Shown piece by piece: positions 58,922-64,000 of a stretch of DNA of 64,000 bases. Below the pieces are notes generated by a model. The model worked only from the letters and a program-made list of their open reading frames with translations, was not told where the DNA came from and ran no database searches. Source of the stretch: Pedobacter aquae. GTDB lineage: Bacteria; Bacteroidota; Bacteroidia; Sphingobacteriales; Sphingobacteriaceae. The position numbers were made by a program, and so were the translations under genes. Every line of letters starts with the position of its first letter. Position 1 is the first letter of the stretch. The DNA is taken from positions 1,922,001 through 1,986,000 of the forward strand of contig NZ_CP043329.1 of the NCBI RefSeq assembly GCF_008195825.1. Reading direction: 5' to 3'.

Positions 58922-61900
58922 TTAATCTGTTTGTTTAACAGACTGTAAAAATTCAGAAGGAGATAATTGATATTGTTTTTTAAATTCTTTACTAAAATGT
59001 TTTCTATCGTTAAAGCCTACCATATACGCAACCTCTGCAATAGAGAAAGTAGAAATTTTAAAAAGCTCTGCTGCCTTTTTTAATCTCATTTGTTTAATTA
59101 ATTCTGCTACAGAATAACTGGTAAGTGTTTGAACTTTTTTATAAAGAACAGTCCTGCTCATCCCTATTTCATTTACTAATTCATTAACATCAAATTCTGG
59201 ATTACCCATTTTATCTTCAATAATGTGTATCAGTTTTTGAATAAATTTTTCTTCCGGAGATGTTATAGCAGTATTACTTGGCTGTAAAATTACTTGCTGA
59301 CTAAATTTTTCCCGCATCACCTCTTGAGCTTTTAGTAGATTCCTAATATTTAACAATAATATTTGCAAACTAAAAGGCTTAGAGATGTAGGCATCAGCCC
59401 CTATACTTAAACCATCTACTTGATGAGCTACTGAAGCTCTGGCTGTAAGTAAAATAAAAGGAATATGACTCGTACTTTCTGATGATTTTGCTTTCTCGCA
59501 AAGTTGTAACCCATCTAAACCGGGCATCATGATATCACTAATAATTAAGTCTGGAATTTCTTCTTGCATGTAATCCAAGGCTAATTGACCATTTGTAAAC
59601 TCTACTATTTCATACTCATCTCTTAAAGTATCAGCTATTAAACCTCTAACCTCATCATTATCTTCTGCAATTAATAATTTATACTTTTTATTTTGGTTTG
59701 ACACCTCTGCTTCATCATGGCTATAAGCTGGTACATGATAAGGCATGAAAGATTTTTGATAATTCTCTATGTATGCAGATTCTGAAACAACTTCTGATTC
59801 TGCTAAATGATTCTTTCCAGTTCTGAGCTCTATGGTGAAAACAGTAAGCTTATTTTCAGCCTGCTTACTAGAAACTCTAATTTTACCTCTATGCAGTTCT
59901 ATAATACTTTTTGATAATGCTAAACCTATACCACTACCAATATTCTGATGCCCTCTATCATCAACCTGAAAAAAACTATCAAAAAGTTTATTCTGGAAAT
60001 CTTCTGGTATTCCTTTTCCCGTATCAGTAACTTTAATTTCTATCCAATCTTTATTTCCTTCTTGGTAAGCTATCTCAACTTTTATACAACCATTATCTGG
60101 CGTAAACTTAAAAGCATTAGATAGCAAATTAAAAATCACCTTTTCTAACTGATTTTTATCAAAATACAGAAAAATTGGTTCTTTAGGTGCAACAAATTGA
60201 TAATCTATGTTCCTATCTATGGCTAAGTTTCTAAAAGATTCATAAATATCTTTTGAAAAAGGGATTATATCTTGGTAACTACAATATATCCTCATATGCC
60301 CTTCTTCTGCCTTCCTAAAGTCAAGAAGCTCGGTAACTAATTTCATTAATCTATCTGCATTATTTTTTATAAGCTCTAGCTGTTTAATAAATTTAGGATG
60401 GTTATCTCCAGATATTAACCTTTCTAATGGCCCTAATATTAATGTTAATGGAGTTCTTATTTCATGAGAAATGTTAGTAAAAAAGTTCAATTTCATTTGA
60501 TAAAGCTCTTGTTGCCTTTCATTTTGCAAATGTTCTAGATATAAATCACGTTTTAACCGAGCTCTATTTCGTAAGAAATTAATAATTATACTTGATACTA
60601 AAACTATGATTGCAGCATAAAGCAGATATGCCCACCATGTTAACCACCAAGGTGGCAAAACAATTATCTTAAGATTTGTAACCTCATTACTCCAAACGCC
60701 ATCATTATTAGAAGCTTTAACTTTAAACAAATGAGAACCAGGTGCAAGGTTTGCAAAATTTACAACTCGCTGTTTTCCGGTTAGTTGCCAATCTTCATTA
60801 ACAGAAAATCCTTCAAGTTTATAAGCATATTGATTATTTTCTGGATTTATAAAATTAAGTGCAGCATATTTTAAACTTATATTAGCTTGATTATAATCAA
60901 CGGTTATTTCTTTTAACTCAGAAATAGACCTTGATAAAGGAGAATCATCACCGTTAATTTTAACTGCTTTATTATTAATTAGTATTTCTGTAAGAACAAC
61001 TTTAGGTGCTTTCTTATTCTTAATGATTTTCTCAGGATAAAAAATGGATAATCCATTCATTCCGCCAAACAGTAGTTCATTGGTTTTAAGCCTTACAGCT
61101 GCAAGCGTTGAAAACTGATTACTAATTAAGCCATCATTTGCAGAATAATTTGTAATCTCTATATCTTCTTTTTTAAAGGGCAATGAAAACTTCTTGAAAC
61201 TGAGTTTGAACATGCCTACATCAGTACTTATCCAAATATTTTGTTTACTATCTTCTACAATAGAGTGTACAACATCATCTTCTAAGCCTAATTTCTTATC
61301 TATAACATAAAATCTTTTTGATTTTTTATCAAAGTAATTTAAGCCCCCCCTTCTGTACCTATCCAAAATCTTTTTTTTGAATCTTGATAAAGGGTTGTTA
61401 TGTTATTGTTGCTTAATTGAAACTTAGTATCTCTAACCTTTTTATAGAGCTTAGTGAGTTTACCTAAACTTGTATCATAAAAATTTAAACCGTTTTGAGT
61501 TCCAATCCACAAATTGTTATTTTCATCCTTTAATAGGGCAGTTACAAAATTATCGCTCAGAAAACTTAGGTTTGGAGAACTTAAATAAGAAAAATAGCCG
61601 TTTGGAACTACATCTCTAATATTTAAAAAATTTTGTGGTTTTTTAAATCGATTGATAGCTAGTTGCTCTGTATTTTTCCGTAGGTATACAGGAGATTCTC
61701 CGTTTGGCCTAACAAACCTTAGTCCACCACCATTAGTACCTACCCAAACACCATCATTATCAGGTAATACGGTTAAAATAAGGTTTTCACTAAACTTTCC
61801 ATCTTTAACAGGAAAGCTAAAATATTTAAATTGTTTATTTGCTTTATTAAATAAACTTAAACCATCTAAAGTACCTACCCATAAATTTCCCTTTCCATCA

Positions 61901-63120
61901 TCACCTAAAGATTTAACTCCATTATTTGGCCGACCAATACTTTTAGCTTTTATAGCATAATATTCACTTTTATTAGTTTCTAAATTGATATGGTTTAACC
62001 CACCTCCAAATGTACCTACCCATAAAGAACCATCCTTATCTTCTAAAACAGCGTTAACCAGAACATGGCTTAAGCCTATTTTACCTCCTATACGTTCTCC
62101 TATATTCCTAAAATTAGAGTTTCCTGCATAATAAAAGTTTATTCCACCACCAAATGTACCTACCCAAACACAAGAAGCTTTATCTTTCATAAAACTCCAA
62201 ATAGCATTATCATTTAAAGAATTAGGGTTTAATGGATCATGCTGATAATTAGTAAATTTTTGAGTTTTAATATTTAAAGAACTAATACCATTTCTTGTAG
62301 CAAACCATACGGTTTGATGATCATAAATTAAAATATCCCTTACCCAATTAGACGCTAGAGTATTAGCGTTATTTTCTTCAGATATAAAACTAGTAACCTT
62401 ATCTTTTTTTATATCATAAAAAAATACACCGGTAACCTCGGTTCCAAACCATAAATTACCTGTGTAATCTTGTTTGATTACCATAACTTTAGAATCTATA
62501 AGCAATGGTGTTTGATTAAAGACTTTTGGTAAAGACACTAACTTACCCGTAAATGGGTTAAACTTCTTTAAGCCTTGTTTAGTGCCTACCCATAAATAAT
62601 TACTATTATCTATAAATAAAGAAAATATAGGTACAGTTCTAAAAGATGGATTTTCAGAATCATAATCTACATCTTCTAATTTTAAAGTTTTCTTATTTAA
62701 CTTCTTTAAACCCCCAAATGTACCTACCCAAATATTTTTTTGTTTGTCTTCAACTATTGTAGATACATAATTACGTCCTCCTTTTATCTCTTGTATATCT
62801 ATATGAGTAAAAGTTTCTGAATCTTTATTGTAAAGATTTAAGCCATTTGCTGTGCCTATCCATATTTGTTTATAGCTATCTTGAATAATGGCATTAACAC
62901 GGTTATTACTGATACTTTTGGGGTTAGTATCATCAAAAATGAAATTTTTAAACTCATACCCATCATAACGGGTAAGCCCTTTTAGGTTACCAAACCAAAT
63001 GAAGCCTTTATCATCTTGTAAAAATCCAGAAATAGGACTTTGTACTAAGCCTTCTTTATAAGAGATATGCTTAAAATTTATCTCATGGGCCTTTTCTTGA
63101 GCTTTTAAATTTAAAAGCAT
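58922..63120 (-). CDS. Hybrid two-component system regulator (HTCS) of the PUL (frameshifted at C7)
   Basis: Reconstructed as 1399 residues. A signal segment precedes two seven-bladed periplasmic propeller halves with many repeats of the type IWIGTxxGLNxY (about 25-750). Then come a Y_Y_Y domain (about 760-822), a membrane helix (about 826-850), HisKA with His886 in FFTNISHEIRTPL, HATPase, a receiver with Asp1196 (LIISDIMMPG) and an AraC-type HTH (about 1300-1395, VAYMVGFNDRKHFSKEFKK). It senses oligosaccharide in the periplasm and activates the locus. The frame breaks at the C7 run 61344-61350; an eighth base restores GTEGGGLNYFDKK, the normal repeat. Confidence 0.93.
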
Positions 63121-63264
63121 ACAAAAAATGCCACAAACAAATAGAACTTGTAAATGAGAGTTTTCAAAAGTTAAAAGATAAGTTGGCTTATACGAATCTA
63201 GTAAATTATAATTTAATGTATTAAATTTTTTACAAGTAATATTATAATCTTCAGCTTCAAAAAC

Positions 63265-63296
63265 AAAAAGGCGAAATTTTAAAATTTCGCCTTTTT
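63265..63296 (-). terminator. Intrinsic terminator of parC
   Basis: A perfect 32-bp palindrome: AAAAAGGCGAAATTTT and its reverse complement. On the minus strand it lies 5 bp past the parC stop and ends in a T-run, and the symmetry allows action in both directions. Confidence 0.85.
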
Positions 63297-63301
63297 TATA
63301 T

Positions 63302-64000
63302 TTAAAATAATCCCAATTGCCCTTTGTCGTCTATATCAATGTCATCGGGGTTGGTAATTTCAAAATCTACTTTTTTAAGAGGTTTTACTTCTGCTTTTTC
63401 TGGCTGCTTTTCATCCTCAGGAGATTCATCATTATCATCAGCTATTTCTGAAGTGCTGTTCTCTAAATCATCTGTTTCTTCTTCATCTGAAGGCGCTTCT
63501 GGCTTTTCTTCTTCTGGTTCTTCGGCTTGCTCATCAGTTAGTAAAATTACCTTTTGCACATCATGCGGACTTAATTTGTTCCCTTGTGCTTTCATGCCTT
63601 TTACATCTATCAGCTCTGCTAAGTCAACCTCGCTTTCATCATAAAGTTGGCTTTTACCTTTTAAAGCTTCTATTTTTACTATTGGATGTTGCGCTTTGGT
63701 TATGATAATCATTTTAGAACCTGGCTCTTCATTAATGAAACCAATTCTTTTACCTATGGCTAAGTCTTCAAATTTAAAGCGTTTGATATAGTAAACCTTT
63801 GATTTTCCGTCTTGATGGATAACGGAATAAATCGTTTCTAGATTAAACTTCTCCATCCTCATCATTTTATCATCAAAATGATTGGTTAAATCAAAACTAC
63901 TAAGCTCATAACTACCATCAGCAAATACGCATAATATTTTATCTTCTGCTTGGAACTCGCCTAAGAAACGCCCATGGCCGTTTTCATTTAAGCGTTTTAC
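63302..64000 (-). CDS. parC: DNA topoisomerase IV subunit A, C-terminal part (cut by window edge)
   Basis: An open frame runs from the right edge at 64000 to the stop at 63302 (232 residues; the upstream part is outside the window). The visible stretch FADGSYELSSFDLTNHFDDK, then IHQDGKSKVYYIKRFKFE, matches the C-terminal beta-pinwheel region of Bacteroidota ParC. It ends with a long acidic linker (many Glu/Asp, about 60 residues) and the tail IDIDDKGQLGLF. Topoisomerase IV decatenates daughter chromosomes. GyrA is the alternative, but the linker and tail favour ParC. An in-frame ATG at 63865 is internal. Confidence 0.85.
   Translation of the reverse strand, partial: VKRLNENGHGRFLGEFQAEDKILCVFADGSYELSSFDLTNHFDDKMMRMEKFNLETIYSVIHQDGKSKVYYIKRFKFEDLAIGKRIGFINEEPGSKMIIITKAQHPIVKIEALKGKSQLYDESEVDLAELIDVKGMKAQGNKLSPHDVQKVILLTDEQAEEPEEEKPEAPSDEEETDDLENSTSEIADDNDESPEDEKQPEKAEVKPLKKVDFEITNPDDIDIDDKGQLGLF

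Noticed and set aside
7016-61350. Programmed frameshifting or transcriptional slippage to explain the eight broken genes
   Set aside because: The runs are mostly short (A5-A7, T6, one C7), lie in unrelated genes, and no shared stimulatory structure is seen. Assembly error explains all of them more simply.
37725-63120. PUL as a recently transferred mobile island
   Set aside because: No integrase, transposase, tRNA or flanking direct repeat is seen, and base composition looks like the rest of the window by eye.

Overview
The window is AT-rich Bacteroidota DNA, most likely from a Pedobacter-like member of the Sphingobacteriaceae. The signs are tandem SusC/SusD pairs under a hybrid two-component regulator, a PorP/SprF protein beside a giant type IX secretion substrate, Bacteroidota-type promoters (TTTG, 19 nt, TAnnTTTG) and Sphingobacteria-type housekeeping genes. 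No rRNA, tRNA, CRISPR array or insertion sequence was seen.

Left part (1-28 kb) is mostly housekeeping: an NfeD-type membrane protease, a LysM/RlpA cell-wall protein overlapping a uridine kinase, an MFS exporter with GtrA, uracil-DNA glycosylase, a MASE3 histidine kinase and an Lrp regulator. Then comes a manganese/iron uptake operon at 9.4-14.8 kb: a DtxR/MntR regulator with a palindromic operator, an NRAMP transporter fused to a UspA domain, a TonB-dependent receptor with a CxxC in its plug, and an exported thioredoxin-fold protein. It is followed by smpB, a 29-unit 7/8-bp repeat array, pcm, an undecaprenyl-phosphate sugar transferase, priA, two exported Bacteroidota proteins of unknown function, the rpmH-rnpA-yidD-tsaB cluster, mscL and rpoN.

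Middle (28-37.6 kb): a PorP/SprF protein with a 1167-residue IgGFc-binding-like/PKD adhesin carrying a T9SS type B tail, two family 2 glycosyltransferases, and a hybrid kinase with receiver and HPt domains.

Right part (37.7-63.1 kb) is a polysaccharide utilization locus on the minus strand. A 1399-residue hybrid two-component regulator senses in the periplasm and has an AraC output domain. It precedes susC-susD-susC-susD, a GH2 enzyme, a T9SS-sorted surface protein, a clan GH-A enzyme, two lipoprotein GH10 xylanases flanking a GH50-like enzyme, and a GH3 beta-glucosidase. The order resembles the xylan utilization core known from Bacteroides and Prevotella (tandem SusC/D pairs plus GH10 under an HTCS), so xylan or a related glycan is the probable substrate. 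A 12-bp box (TTAAACGTACTT) lies exactly 52 nt from a TTTG promoter element upstream of both the first susC and the second GH10 gene, a strong candidate for the regulator's binding site. The window ends inside parC.

Eight genes have reading frames broken by a one-base length change, almost always in a homopolymer: the MASE3 kinase, the TonB receptor, the sugar transferase, mscL, the PKD adhesin, both SusC and the HTCS. In each, the protein continues sensibly in the other frame. This pattern points to assembly errors rather than real decay, so each of these genes is annotated here over its full span.
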